DNA of 60,000 nucleotides from NCBI GenBank assembly GCA_949358305.1, contig OX442314.1, forward strand, positions 28,321,118 through 28,381,117. The letters run 5' to 3'. Positions 23,835 to 34,347 of this stretch are shown here, piece by piece. The stretch is from Strigamia acuminata (Eukaryota > Arthropoda > Chilopoda > Geophilomorpha > Linotaeniidae). Position 1 is the first letter of the stretch, and each line of letters starts with the position of its first letter. The notes under the pieces are model-generated. The model was not told the origin of the DNA, made no database searches, and was given only the letters and a program-made list of their open reading frames with translations. The position numbers were made by a program, and so were the translations under genes.

Positions 23835-24595
23835 TTTGCATCAAATTCTACTGTGATAATGAGAATGACAACCTCGGACAAACTCGTGTCTACGCTCAAA
23901 CTATAATTTTTCAAACTATAATTTTTAATTATAGTTCACATTTTTCAAAGTATAATTTTTAATTATAGTTTACATCTCTATGAAAATCAATTGGTGTCTT
24001 TTGCATAAAGAAATCAATGAATATAAATAATTCATTTCTTTTAAAATTCAGCTGCATTGAGAACATGAATTGAAAATTCTTAGGATTGATTTTTTTTATA
24101 ACCAGTACATGAATTACTAAGAAACCGTATTTCTTCGAATTAAAGTCGCCCTCGATTACAAGTCGTGACAAAAATTCAGTATGTGGAATACATGTCGCTA
24201 TCGATCTTAATATTCAAAGAATTTCACAAAAACAATTTCTTACTGCTTCATGTAATATCTTTTGAACGCAAAATTTATTTAGGTATTTCAGCTGTAAAAT
24301 ACAAGTACAATAAAACAGAACTTGTTGATAATAAAAAAACGTGCCAATTTTGAACAACATGTTAACATAATTTCCACATTGGCGCTCTGAAGCTGCGTCC
24401 ACAGAACGGACGCACCTAACAATTTCAACTAAAAGTCAACCTCGATTAGAACTCGTGGCAAAAAATTGCATTTCCAATTATAAGCCGTAACTTTTAATCA
24501 AAAGAAATACGGTACTAATAAGTGCGTTCAATTTTTTAAAGAAGAAGACGTATCTACTTTTTTCCCTTTCAGATAAACGCATAATTTGTCAACCA
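23835..24595. other. 5' flank of copy B
   Basis: Paralogous to 47040-47580 upstream of copy C (shared CTTCGAATTAAAGTCGCCCT). It is probably promoter-proximal sequence. No TATA box or other element can be fixed with confidence, and no coding pattern is conserved. Confidence 0.5.
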
Positions 24596-24969
24596 AATGT
24601 CCTTTATTAACTAGGCTGGCCATCAGTCATAAAAGACCACGTTAAAAAATTTGATTTAAAGAATTATTTGTTATAACAAAACAAATAATTTTATGATACA
24701 CTCTAATAAGTCCTTGTTCTGATCAATTTTGATCACACGACTCAAAATTGATGTCCTTATTTAGGCTGCTGAACCGGAAAGCAATTTTGAAAAATACTAC
24801 TAGTTTTTACTTGAAAAACAGCGTGTATTATGGTCACTACAAAGTAAAAAACACAATTTTATTAATTTTAGTGTGCATAACGTGTATTATAGCGTGTATT
24901 ACAGACGTATAATTTATCCAGTGATCGGTTCTTTATGAAATTTTAATGAATTTTTTTTCTGTAAGAAAA
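24596..24969. repeat. Duplicated upstream block, copy B, left part
   Basis: Homologous to 2030-2430 and 47585-47810. It is cut at 24969 by the copia insertion and continues at 30604 after the element. Confidence 0.88.
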
Positions 24970-25194
24970 TGTTGTTATGTTGCTAAGAGAACGAATGTGA
25001 TATGCACGGAACGACTTGGAGAGAACTGATTTTATTCAAATAAACATGTGGGTTATATACACAAAATACATGGAAACGTCACATGGACGTTTCCGGTCAG
25101 TTTTGACCAATGGGGTCAACATCCAACACACCCACTCAACACGGATGTATCGTGGACGTTTTGTAGCGATGCGGGAATGTTTGATATTCCAACA
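24970..25194 (-). repeat. Copia 1 3' LTR (left)
   Basis: 225-bp LTR with ends TGTTGTTATG and TTCCAACA. The next inner bases on the minus strand (GAGTGGGTG) are a purine-rich tract. Confidence 0.93.
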
Positions 25195-25218
25195 CACCCA
25201 CTCAAACTTTCACGCTCT

Positions 25219-28158
25219 TTATTCAATCCGAACAAGTCCCATCATTAAAAGGAACTTCTCGTGTTTAGGTGCAAATAAACCTTTAGTTAACACGTCCGCT
25301 GGCATCTCACCTGTTTGTAAATATTCGACTCGAATGTGTCCATTTTCTTGGACTTCACGGATGAAATGGTAGCGGATGTCGATGTGTTTGGTTCGAGAGT
25401 GGTTTACCGGATTTGCTGCTAATCGTTTTGCTCCTTGATTGTCATTATAAATAATTACAACTGGTGGTACTGATTTTTTGCTGATTTCTTCAATGAATCT
25501 TTTTAGGCAAATAGCTTCTCGTGAGCAGTCCGATATTGACATATACTCGGCCTCAGTGCTCGATAAGGCAATTGTTTTTTGTTTTTGAGCAGTCCAGCTA
25601 ACTGCGCAGCCCGCCAATTTGAACACGAATCCAGTGTGTGAGTGGCGACTATTTAAATCACCTGCCCAGTCGGCATCGGCGTATGCGACGAGATCTTCTC
25701 CGGTTTTCTTGAACATTAATCCTAAGTTGATCGTCTCGTGGAGGTATCGTAGAACTCGTTTTCCTGCGACAATGTGCTGTGAATCAAAGTCATTGTTATA
25801 CTGACTCAATGCGCTCACGGCATATGCGAGGTCGGGACGAGTCATTACGGCCAAATACATTAGGGACCCGACCAAACTTTGATAAGGAAATTTTCGTGTT
25901 TCCGGTTTTCGATCTTCGAGTTTAACACCTGATCGCCTCAATTTAGCGTTTGCGTCCAGTGGGGTTGCGATCGGTGTGCACTGGTCCATATTAAAACGTT
26001 TTAACACGTCGAACGCGTATTTTCTTTGGCACATCGTGATCGTATTTTTTGCGAGATTCTGAGCAAATTCGATTCCGAGGCAGTAACCAATGGCACCCAA
26101 ATCTTTCATTTCGAATTCGCCTTTTAACGATTTTTTCAGGTTTTTGAACGATTTTTCATTGTTGAATGCGATAATTAAATCGTCGACGTAGATTCCGATG
26201 ATCGTGTATTCGGTTCTGGTTTGTTTGATGTATACGCATGGGTCGAAATTCGATGGTTTAAAACCAAACTTACGCAATTTTTGGTCGAGCTTGATGTACC
26301 ATTGTCTCCCGGACTGTTTTAAACCGTAAATCGATTTCAAGAGTCGCAACACTTTGTCGTTCTTCGTTCCGGTGACTTCATCAAATGATTCGGGTTTTTC
26401 CATATAAATTTCCTCCTCGAGTTCGCCGTTAAGGTATGCGGTGACTGCATCCAACTGTTCTACAGTCAGATTTTTCTCGACGGCGATTGCCATAATCATG
26501 CGAATAGAATTGGCACGAGCAACTGGTGCGAACGTTTCATTGTAGTCGACTCCAAAGCGTTGCGTGAAGCCCTTCGCTACAAGGCGCGCCTTCCGTCTTT
26601 CGATGGTTCCGTCCGCTCTGTATTTAGTTCGTAGGACCCATCGGCTGCCAATCGTTTTTTGTTTCTTGGGCCGTTCCACTTCTTCCCACGCACCGTTTTT
26701 AATCAATGCGTCGTATTCCGATTTTAATGCGGCTCTCCATTCGTTCGCGTGGTCGCTCTCGAGAGCCTCTCTAGCGGTCACTGGATCATCGCACTCAACG
26801 AAGTTCGCAAAGATTTCGTCCTCGTCTTCACTCTGATCCGGAATGGTAGGAACAGTTTGGTAAACTTTCCTGGGTCGCCCTCTCTTTCCGGTCTTGACGA
26901 GTAATGGACGTCCGGGCCCCCTTTTACGCTGGGGTGAGTCGGGGACGACATCTGCGGCTTCCGGTATGATTTCGGGGATTTCGTTCTCGGACTCGGTTTC
27001 ACTTGAAACTTCGGTTTTAGTTGTTTCGATGACTTGGTTCGTTTGAATTTCCAAAAAATCGTATTCGTTTTCGTCTTCATCTTCGTCTCGGAACTCGGGT
27101 TCGATTCTGGCGTCTTCGTTTACGAACTTAACGTCCCGTCCTTTGAAAAACCTGCATTTTTTAACGTCGTAGAGTCGGTATGCTTTTGAATCTTCGTCGT
27201 ATCCGGTGAAGATGCACTCGAATGATTTCGCGTCAAACTTTCCAAGATTTGAGCCTTTATCGAGGCAAAAGGCCTTCGATCCGAACTTTTGAAAGTAACT
27301 GATATCCGGTTTTTTTCCTTTCCAAATCGAATATGGAATTTCACCATCTAGTGACTTCGAGGGGCAGCGATTTCGAATATGATTTGCGGTGAATATCGAC
27401 TCGGCCCAAAATGATTTCGGTAAATGTGAATTCAAAATCTGGCATCGTGCCATTTCGACCAGCGTCCGGTTACGTCTCTCGGCGACGCCATTTTGTTCTG
27501 GCGTGTATTCGACCGTTAATTGACGTTTAATACCATTGTCGGACAGGAAATCGTCGAAATTTCTATTTACGTATTCCCTTCCGTTATCGCTGCGAAAAGC
27601 TTTAATTCGTTGTCCAGTTTGATTTTCTGCATACCGTTTGAACTCTTTAAAAGCGTCCAAAACTTTGGATTTTTTCGAGAGAAAAAATATGGCGCCCCAT
27701 TTCGATTTATCGTCGATGAATGATACGAAATATCTGGAACCGCCGGGAGATTGAACACGCATCGGGTCGCAAACATCGGAGTGGACCAAATCTAGTAAGT
27801 TTTCACTTTTCGATTTGCTCTTTTTCGGGAACGATTTTTGGGTTAGCTTCCCTTTAATACAAGTTTCACATGGTTCGAGCTTGTCAGATTTCTTGATCGT
27901 TATCCCGCTTACGAGCTGATTGTTGACGAGTTTTTTCAAGTCGGATTCGTTTAAATGGCCAAGTTTTTCGTGCCATTGTTGAATTTTGTTTGAATATGGG
28001 AAGTTGTTCCACTGTCCAACACCCATTCGTTGGAACTTTCTCGTGCAAGGTTCGATTTTTCGGTGTTTTTTCCCGGCCTTATGTCTGCAAGGAAAGATCG
28101 TAAATATGATGAGTCTTCGAATTCCGCGGCCTTCTGTTGTTTTTTCAGTAAAAAACAT
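25219..28158 (-). CDS. Copia 1 integrase-RT-RNase H polyprotein
   Basis: Recognisable homology starts about 60 codons in with the integrase zinc finger (WHEKLGHLN and CETCIKGK). Then come the integrase core (HSDVCDPM, RSDNGREY, NGVAERRNRT), an acidic linker with a GRP-type basic motif, RT (GSRWVLRTKYR, QLDAVTAYLNGELEEE, YVDDLI) and RNase H (YADADWAGD, ALSSTEAEYMS). All catalytic acidic residues that I can check are present. The first 60 or so codons overlap gag in another frame and are probably not natural sequence but read-through of the deletion junction. It lies in the -1 frame relative to gag. Confidence 0.9.
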   Translation of the reverse strand: MFFTEKTTEGRGIRRLIIFTIFPCRHKAGKKHRKIEPCTRKFQRMGVGQWNNFPYSNKIQQWHEKLGHLNESDLKKLVNNQLVSGITIKKSDKLEPCETCIKGKLTQKSFPKKSKSKSENLLDLVHSDVCDPMRVQSPGGSRYFVSFIDDKSKWGAIFFLSKKSKVLDAFKEFKRYAENQTGQRIKAFRSDNGREYVNRNFDDFLSDNGIKRQLTVEYTPEQNGVAERRNRTLVEMARCQILNSHLPKSFWAESIFTANHIRNRCPSKSLDGEIPYSIWKGKKPDISYFQKFGSKAFCLDKGSNLGKFDAKSFECIFTGYDEDSKAYRLYDVKKCRFFKGRDVKFVNEDARIEPEFRDEDEDENEYDFLEIQTNQVIETTKTEVSSETESENEIPEIIPEAADVVPDSPQRKRGPGRPLLVKTGKRGRPRKVYQTVPTIPDQSEDEDEIFANFVECDDPVTAREALESDHANEWRAALKSEYDALIKNGAWEEVERPKKQKTIGSRWVLRTKYRADGTIERRKARLVAKGFTQRFGVDYNETFAPVARANSIRMIMAIAVEKNLTVEQLDAVTAYLNGELEEEIYMEKPESFDEVTGTKNDKVLRLLKSIYGLKQSGRQWYIKLDQKLRKFGFKPSNFDPCVYIKQTRTEYTIIGIYVDDLIIAFNNEKSFKNLKKSLKGEFEMKDLGAIGYCLGIEFAQNLAKNTITMCQRKYAFDVLKRFNMDQCTPIATPLDANAKLRRSGVKLEDRKPETRKFPYQSLVGSLMYLAVMTRPDLAYAVSALSQYNNDFDSQHIVAGKRVLRYLHETINLGLMFKKTGEDLVAYADADWAGDLNSRHSHTGFVFKLAGCAVSWTAQKQKTIALSSTEAEYMSISDCSREAICLKRFIEEISKKSVPPVVIIYNDNQGAKRLAANPVNHSRTKHIDIRYHFIREVQENGHIRVEYLQTGEMPADVLTKGLFAPKHEKFLLMMGLVRIE

Positions 28159-28889
28159 TCCGAAATGTTGTGTCCGAGCTTTTTACAGTGGTCGCACTGT
28201 TTTCCGTTGGATTTTCGGACGGTATTCACACGATCGTTTTTAGATTTCGGTTTTCTGTTTTTGGCAAACATTGCGTTATCGTCCGAATCTGTTCGATCCT
28301 CGACATTTTTTCGGCTTTGCCAATCGTCCGTCACCTTTTTAAGGACTTTTTCGAATGTTGGCATGGTCTTTTTGGTCCGAATGGCAGCTCGTATTGCGGT
28401 GAAGCTTTCGGGTAGGCTTAGCAAGAATATCGCAGTGGTCAGTTTATCGGGCGTAAGTTTTGTCGAGTTTTCTTCGAGACTTCGAAGGGTTTCGGAAAAG
28501 AATATCGAGTGATTTTTAAAATCGTCGTCTGATTTTAGTTTTTTCATGATCATTTCGGTCAGCATCGATGTGATTTTTATGTCGCCCGTATCGTCGTAGA
28601 CTTCCTGGAGTTTTTTGTACATATGAAATGCACTCGGTTGGCCGTCCACGTGTCGCATTTGATCGAGTGAGATCGCGGTTAGTAGATCGCTTTCGGCTTT
28701 GCCGTTATTTTCGTTCCATTCTTCTAGTTCGGTTTCTGATTTTTTATCGCCGGCGATTACGGCTGGGCGAGGATGTTCGGTTTCAATCCATTTCCAGGTC
28801 TTTCGTGCATAACATGCGGCTTTTAGCTGCAGTTTCCACCCACGATAATTGGTGTCGTTTAGTTTCTCCACTCTGGTATGATCGGTCAT
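27951..28889 (-). CDS. Copia 1 Gag and start of protease
   Basis: 312 codons from ATG at 28889. It has the copia-type Gag start (LNDTNYRGWK), a CCHC knuckle (CDHCKKLGHNISEC) and the protease active-site motif WVLDSGTTSHI near the end. The frame then closes after about 15 more residues. In complete copia elements roughly a hundred residues separate this motif from the integrase zinc finger; here the distance is about 25 residues, so most of the protease is missing. Confidence 0.9.
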   Translation of the reverse strand: MTDHTRVEKLNDTNYRGWKLQLKAACYARKTWKWIETEHPRPAVIAGDKKSETELEEWNENNGKAESDLLTAISLDQMRHVDGQPSAFHMYKKLQEVYDDTGDIKITSMLTEMIMKKLKSDDDFKNHSIFFSETLRSLEENSTKLTPDKLTTAIFLLSLPESFTAIRAAIRTKKTMPTFEKVLKKVTDDWQSRKNVEDRTDSDDNAMFAKNRKPKSKNDRVNTVRKSNGKQCDHCKKLGHNISECFLLKKQQKAAEFEDSSYLRSFLADIRPGKNTEKSNLARESSNEWVLDSGTTSHIQTKFNNGTKNLAI

Positions 28890-28973
28890 TTTCGATTTAT
28901 TTCGAATATTTCGGACGGATTTAACGAGATTTAGTTTACGTGGAACGAAGCGATTACGATTGCCAATTAGTTT

Positions 28974-29003
28974 GCGCAGTGGAAGCGTGCTGGGCCCATA
29001 ACC
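28974..29003 (-). other. Primer-binding site: initiator tRNA-Met 5' half
   Basis: The 30 bases next to the 5' LTR read, on the plus strand, as the anticodon-arm half of animal initiator tRNA-Met (GGAAGCGTGCTGGGCCCATA then ACC). Drosophila copia is known to use the 5'-half fragment of this tRNA as primer. The match to the tRNA as I know it reaches back to GCGCAGT at 28974, longer than priming needs. Confidence 0.85.
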
Positions 29004-29092
29004 TGTTGTTATGTTGCTAAGAAAACGAATGTGATATGCACGGAACGACTTGGAGAGAACTGATTTTATTCAAATAAACATGTGGGTTATAT

Positions 29093-30460
29093 CATAATAG
29101 TAGAAAGGGAAGTAGCGAAACTCCCTATTTCGGGTGTTGGTCCGCATGGTGGCGCCACTGTCTTTAGGGCTGGACACGGTTAAATTTAACATGTCTACAA
29201 ACATGTTTTTGGATTTGAATTTTGAATTTAATTTTTGATGATTTATTGAAGATTTAGTATTATTTAGTCTTTGTTTATAAAGATTTAGTGTTATTTTGTC
29301 TTTGTTTATAAAGATTTAGTGTTATTTTGTCTTTGTTTATTAAATTTAGTGTTACTTTTTATTTATAAAGATTCAATGTTTTTTATTTATTTATATGGGG
29401 ATATAGTTTTTTGTTTAATTTATTTATTACTTTGTAAGAAAGATTTAATTTAATTTTTCGTTTTATTAAATTTTAATATTATTCTTCATCTATATTTTCA
29501 TTTAGTTTTTAAATGATTTTAAAAGGCTCCGTGACAAGTAACTAAAACACAATACAATGATACAATTGGTTTGTTATTTATTCTTTTTATATTACCAGGG
29601 CTGGACTGGATGCAAATTTAGTATTGGGAAAACTGGATGAGTCGGGCCACAAGGACGGGCTACGGTGGGCCACAGGGACGACGGGATACGGTGGGCAACA
29701 GGGACGGGCTACGGTGGGCCACAGGGACGGGCTACGGTGGGCAACAGGGACGGGCTACGGAGGGCAACAGGGACGGGCTATGGTGGGCAAGAGGGACGGG
29801 CTACGGTAGGCAAGAGAGACGGGCTACGGTGGGCCAGGAAAGGGTCACGGTGGGCCCGGCACAGGCCACCGAGAAATTCCCGGTAGCCCGCCGGGCCAGT
29901 CCAGCACTGTATGTTATCTACAGCTTCAAATTAAAGCTTCAAACTTCAAACTTCTAAACACCAGATGTGAATGTGCCTCCAATAGGGATGCGCACTAAAA
30001 ATAACTATTTATTACCTAAAAGCATTCAAAAAATGACAAAATTTAGTTCACCTAAAGGAAAATTAAATTAGATTTCAAAAAGGTGTTCAAACAAAATATA
30101 GAACATCAAAATAAATAAGTCAAACCTTTAAAGTTTACATGTAGCAGACGCGTGGGCTTTAAATCCCCAGCCCTATTGACTGCAGCGCCAATTCGCAAGT
30201 TTTTTCCGCGGAAACTCTTACTGGATTCGCTCACCAACACACTGTTGTGATTTTAATTAGCAATAACTAAACAAATACAGAATTAAGACTGAAGTTTTAA
30301 ATGAAAAGTAAAATATTGTTTATTTCGTTGTGTAAATTCATCGGTATTTTAATTATTTTTCATTTCACATTTGAGAATTTGAGCTTTTTCCCGACCTATG
30401 TCGTGAACTGGGAAGGAGGCGGAGCTTAGGAGTTTCGCTACTTCCCTTTCTACTATTATG
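29093..30460. mobile_element. TIR element inserted in copia LTR
   Basis: Inverted ends of about 32 bp match perfectly (CATAATAGTAGAAAGGG and so on). It is flanked by GTTATAT (7 bp; 8 bp GGTTATAT if the last G is counted with the flank). The interior has AT-rich repeats (GATTTAGTGTTATTTTG near 29245-29350) and a GC-rich minisatellite. No transposase is visible; a non-autonomous hAT-type element is possible. Confidence 0.85.
29640..29862. repeat. 23-bp GC-rich minisatellite
   Basis: About nine tandem units of the form GGGACGGGCTACGGTGGGC plus CACA or AACA, with point variants. Open frames through it in all phases are artefacts of composition. Confidence 0.92.
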
Positions 30461-30885
30461 GTTATATACACAAAATACATGGAAACGTCACATGGACGTT
30501 TCCGGTCAGTTTTGACCAATGGGGTCAACATCCAACACACCCACTCAACACGGATGTATCGTGGACGTTTTGTAGCGATGCGGGAATGTTTGATATTCCA
30601 ACAGAAAAGTTGAAAATAATAATTATAAGCTAAAGTTCATGTTTTAATTTTGTCACAAACATCGTCGCTAATTATATAGTGCAGGCACGCTTTATTAATA
30701 AATTGCAAAACATTATTAAATATTCAAAAAAATATTTTCAGTATATGTAAATTAAAAATATTTCCAATAACTACAACAACGATCTCAACAGTATGCATTC
30801 ACAGGAAATGTGAAAACGTGTTTAGTATGAACGGTTTGTGAGATAAAAAAAAAAAGGCCTGGTTAAATTCAAAAGTTCTATTTAA

Positions 30886-31650
30886 ATGTATTTAAGATTT
30901 CTGTTACAACTAATAGTTGTGATTTGCAGACCATTTGATAAACTAGAATTATATAATATGAAAATTTTGCTAACTAATGGCTTGGGGATGGTTTCTCGTA
31001 TGGGCATCGGTCTAAATCATCAAATTACGAGTCTCATGGGCCAATATACTTACAAAAAAGTATTGGAGGATTTTTATGCTTCCATTTGCAGATGATAAAC
31101 TGTCTTTGACATGGATATTTCAGCAGGATAATGATCCTAAGCATAAAGTCATGTCGGTTACTCAGTGGTTACAAACCCATCACATTGAGGTTTTGACTTG
31201 GCCTGCACATTCGCCAGATCTAAATCCTACAGAAACAGTGTGGAACGATGTTGAGAAAGGAGTAAAAAATGCAAAACCTGCAAATTTGTCGGAATTATTT
31301 GACATTATCGAGGTGAAATGGGAAAACATTCCTCTCGAACGCTGTATTCGTTTAGTTCACACAATGAATAGATTATTCAAATAATAATTATTCAAATAAA
31401 CAATGAATTTCTCAAGAAGCAGGGTTTTTTTGTGCTTTTTTGAATGTGCTGCTAAACTTATGTGCAGCAACAAATTGTACACAAACACTAAAAGTTACAA
31501 TTGGTAATTACAATGTATGATTTGTTTAAATGTTTTTGCATTTTCTAAAAGCAGAATTTAATGCCAAATTCATATTTTGTATCAGAAAGACTTTTTGACA
31601 AAACACAAAATAGTGCAAATGACAGTAGTGGTGCTAAACTTTTGACCACC
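30886..31650 (+). pseudogene. Tc1-like transposase relic (copy B, best preserved)
   Basis: Frames 30886-31095 and 31076-31384 overlap in different phases. The second carries FQQDNDPKH and SPDLNPTETVW with catalytic-site residues and runs on to the C-terminus without stops. The first half of the transposase is missing. The 3' end GTGCTAAACTTTTGACCACC near 31631-31650 looks like a Tc1-type terminal repeat. It lacks the stops shared by copies A and C. Confidence 0.88.
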
Positions 31651-31682
31651 ACTGTAAATTCACTGCTTAGCTAAAAACTTAC

Positions 31683-32610
31683 TTCGCGACATAATAAGTG
31701 ATGATTAACGGTAGTCCGCATTCCGCCATCGTCACAAGTGTCTTTCTTCCGTTTTTGATCTATTAACTGCTTGATATAGCTCCATTCACAACACTCATTA
31801 CGAGTTTGCTTGATTTTCTGCGCTGTTCATATTTAAAATTAAAATTATTTTTGAACTTTGAAATTCTGTTTATCAAATTTTATGATGTAATTTTACCTGC
31901 GGAATCGTTTCTTGGTGTTAGTCTGGGATAGTCTTGAGTTTTGACCTCCCATTCCTTTGTTTTCAGCCGTGTTTAGAGACCAATCGTTCGAGCTTTCAAA
32001 CCAAGGCAACCATTGCTTTCTCGATGACGTCACTTCTGCAAAGAGTTATAAATATTTATTGATTATAAGAATTTCAATGCTTAAGAGGATTAATTAATTA
32101 ATTCTAAATATATTTATGACAATCTTTACTCTCTAATGTGTATAATTCAGAATTTTATCATTTAACTTGAGAAATAACGAAATATAAGCTCTGTGATTGG
32201 TTGATTTTTTTTATTTCACTAACAAGTAAGTGACTGGAACAACATTCATTTTTAAGGTTTCTGGAAGTGCTGAATTGTAATTTAAATATATTCCTAGTGT
32301 TTTAGAAGTGATTATGACCTGAAATCTCTATTTTTTTAATGACTATTCTCGCAGCCGGATTTATAACGGCTGTCTCTAGTTACCTTAGGCTGTCTGGATG
32401 CTTGCGCGGATACGGCCTACTCGTAAATTCTTGTGGTAGCAAGATTGCTAGAGAAGTATCAAATATACTTACTCAACTGTATCGTCTATCGCTCCAATTT
32501 GGTTTAAAGTTGGCCTGATGGTTGAAGTTTTGCTGTGATCTGTTGTATAGTTTGGTAAGTTCTCTCCAAAGGTGGGAAATCCCCAAGGTTTATACAGTGG
32601 GGCCACGTGA
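31683..32610 (-). other. Three conserved exon-like segments (copy B)
   Basis: Segments 32473-32610, 31897-32035 and 31683-31822, each with AG and GT borders as in copies A and C and open in the same frame. Differences from C are mainly third-position or conservative (for example TTG/TTA Leu, Glu/Asp). The last segment is 140 nt in B and C. The product is not recognised; no link to DEG/ENaC is visible. They could be a separate neighbouring gene, or leader exons of the channel gene, whose exon 1 has its own upstream stop. Confidence 0.45.
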
Positions 32611-32645
32611 CTGCTCGGGGTGCACACCTGCCCTTCCAGGAATTC

Positions 32646-32892
32646 AATTTTAATTTGATAAAATTTAATTTAACATACAATTTTAATTTGATAAAATTTT
32701 ATGCAATATTCAATTAGATAGAATTTTATGCAATATTCAATTAGATAAAATTTTATGCAATATTCAATTAGATAAAATTTTATGCAATATTCAATTAGAT
32801 AAAATTTTATGCAATATTCAATTAGATAAAATTTTATGCAATATTCAATTAGATAAAATTTTATGCAATATTCAATTAGATAAAATTTTATG
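32646..32892. repeat. AT-rich minisatellite, 27-bp period (copy B)
   Basis: About seven units of CAATTAGATAAAATTTTATG plus CAATATT. It sits at the same place as the 33-bp arrays of copies A and C, so the array has been re-amplified from a different unit. Confidence 0.92.
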
Positions 32893-33080
32893 CCAGTGGC
32901 TACGGCGACAATGCCTTTGAAAACTGGCACCAGGGGAATCGGAGTTACATTAGGCGCCTAGTTGAAGGGTCTGACTAGGATCGCAGTAGGGCAGGGGCAA
33001 AAGGTATGGAGGGAACTGACCCAGTTTACAGTAAAGCGGGGGCAGAGGGGAAATAGGGCACATTAGATGCCAAAAATTAG

Positions 33081-33279
33081 CTTAGCTTGGCTAATAAATT
33101 CTTTTATTACATATTCTGAACCTATACACAATACACATGCACCAAATAACAGATTTGAATTCTACTGAATATTACACAGCCCAATAACCTGTCAAATTAA
33201 TGGGAAAAAAATTTCATAACTCTTAAATGAAGCCTAGCCCATGCTAAAAAGCTGTTTGTTTGTCGCCGATGGTCACATC
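33081..33279. other. Spacer, nothing recognised
   Basis: AT-rich sequence between the upstream block and the LTR fragment. No conserved frame or RNA gene was seen. Confidence 0.4.
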
Positions 33280-33570
33280 CTCCATGAATGGCTGCGTGGG
33301 TCGTAGGTGAGTACGACATGAATGTTATGTTGAACCGACTACGTCATCCGTGGGGCTCACGCCCTGTGTGTGACGGGTCGGTTGGCGGTGTGGTGTGCCT
33401 GACTGGCACCCCTGCAACAGGTGACGGGATTCCGCAACCCCTAGACAAACGTAGTAAAGGCCAACAACCACTAATATGGAGTTTCTCGTCATTTCACGTG
33501 AGTATCCGTCCCACACCAGGATAACCAGTCCCCGGGTTACCTTGGCGAAGACCATACCAGTCACAACCTT
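33280..33570 (-). mobile_element. LTR fragment related to the solo LTR in gypsy
   Basis: Reverse-complement similarity to 13963-14255, sharing TGTGACTGGTATGGTCT at the end and CCGACCCGTCACACAC inside. Only about half the LTR is present and no target duplication can be seen. Confidence 0.75.
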
Positions 33571-34347
33571 TAAGCAGAATAATGAAAAGAAAGTGATTAC
33601 AATAGTACCGACAATGTTCAAGATTTAAAAGATAAATTGAACTCGAACTTAAATGTTAACAATTCAATTCATCAAAAATAGTGAATTTATCAAAATGAAA
33701 GAGTAAATAAATGCAATAAGTAGTTTAAGATTAGCATAAATGTAATGTGACTCTAAACAAACATTCAGCAAGTCTAAATTGATGAAAGAAACCACGTTTT
33801 TTAGTTAATTAACAGAAGAAGAAAAATCTATCAAACGATGAAGAAATATACAAGTGAGTAATTATGTGTTTAATATCATTCAATAAGGAATTACAAAGAG
33901 CATTCAAATTGGTTAGGCAAATGCCTGAAGTTTTCTTTAATGAAAAAAGGTAAGTGAAAGGACTGCCATAACCCCCTTGCTTAAAGTAAATCAAAATAAA
34001 TGGATTACTTGAGTAAAATACGTCGTCAATTACATCATGTGCGAAATACATGGTCAAGCAGATTTTTCTAAACTAATTTGAACGCACCGACTTAAATTTT
34101 AAATGATTAGACAGGCATTAAAATTCTAACTATTTCCCTACATTATATTAAACAGTTAAAACTATTCTAGTTTTTCTAGAGGCAATACAGAGAAGTGTTA
34201 AACACTAAAAAGAAGAGTCATGTACAATAAAACTGTAGCTATTTTACCCTACAGATTGTTTCAGTCACTGAAACTAGATAAACACTGTGCATGTGCAGTA
34301 AATGATACTCCGTAATTAATAATTGGAAAGCTGCATTTTAGGTAACT

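Larger units (their letters stand above)
24970..30603 (-). mobile_element. Ty1/copia retrotransposon 1, protease-defective
   Basis: Minus-strand element bounded by 225-bp LTRs (24970-25194 and 29004-30603, the latter split by a 1368-bp insert) and the 5-bp duplication GAAAA (24965-24969 and 30604-30608). The empty site is in copies A and C. Gag is intact and a long integrase-RT-RNase H frame is intact, but the protease region between them is largely deleted and the frames differ. Copia domain order (integrase before RT) is clear. The two LTRs differ at only about one position, so insertion was recent. Confidence 0.95.
29004..30603 (-). repeat. Copia 1 5' LTR (right), split by TIR element
   Basis: Segments 29004-29092 and 30468-30603 together reproduce the left LTR once the insert and its duplicated target are removed. 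The total of 1600 bp equals 225 plus 1375 bp. Confidence 0.93.
30604..33080. repeat. Duplicated upstream block, copy B, right part
   Basis: Continuation of 24596-24969. It lacks the fold-back MITE of copy A (uninterrupted at 30885) and contains the least decayed Tc1 relic, the three exon-like segments and the 27-bp minisatellite. Confidence 0.88.

Noticed and set aside
28974-29003. Possible tRNA gene
   Set aside because: Only the 5' half of initiator tRNA-Met is present and it abuts the LTR, so it is a primer-binding site.
29624-29957. Three overlapping GYGG/GQQGR-rich frames
   Set aside because: All come from the 23-bp minisatellite; being open in three phases argues against coding.
32670-32930. 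Minus-strand frame with repeated IKFYLIEYC
   Set aside because: Same reason: a 27-bp repeat read in frame. The arrays in copies A and C give different peptides.
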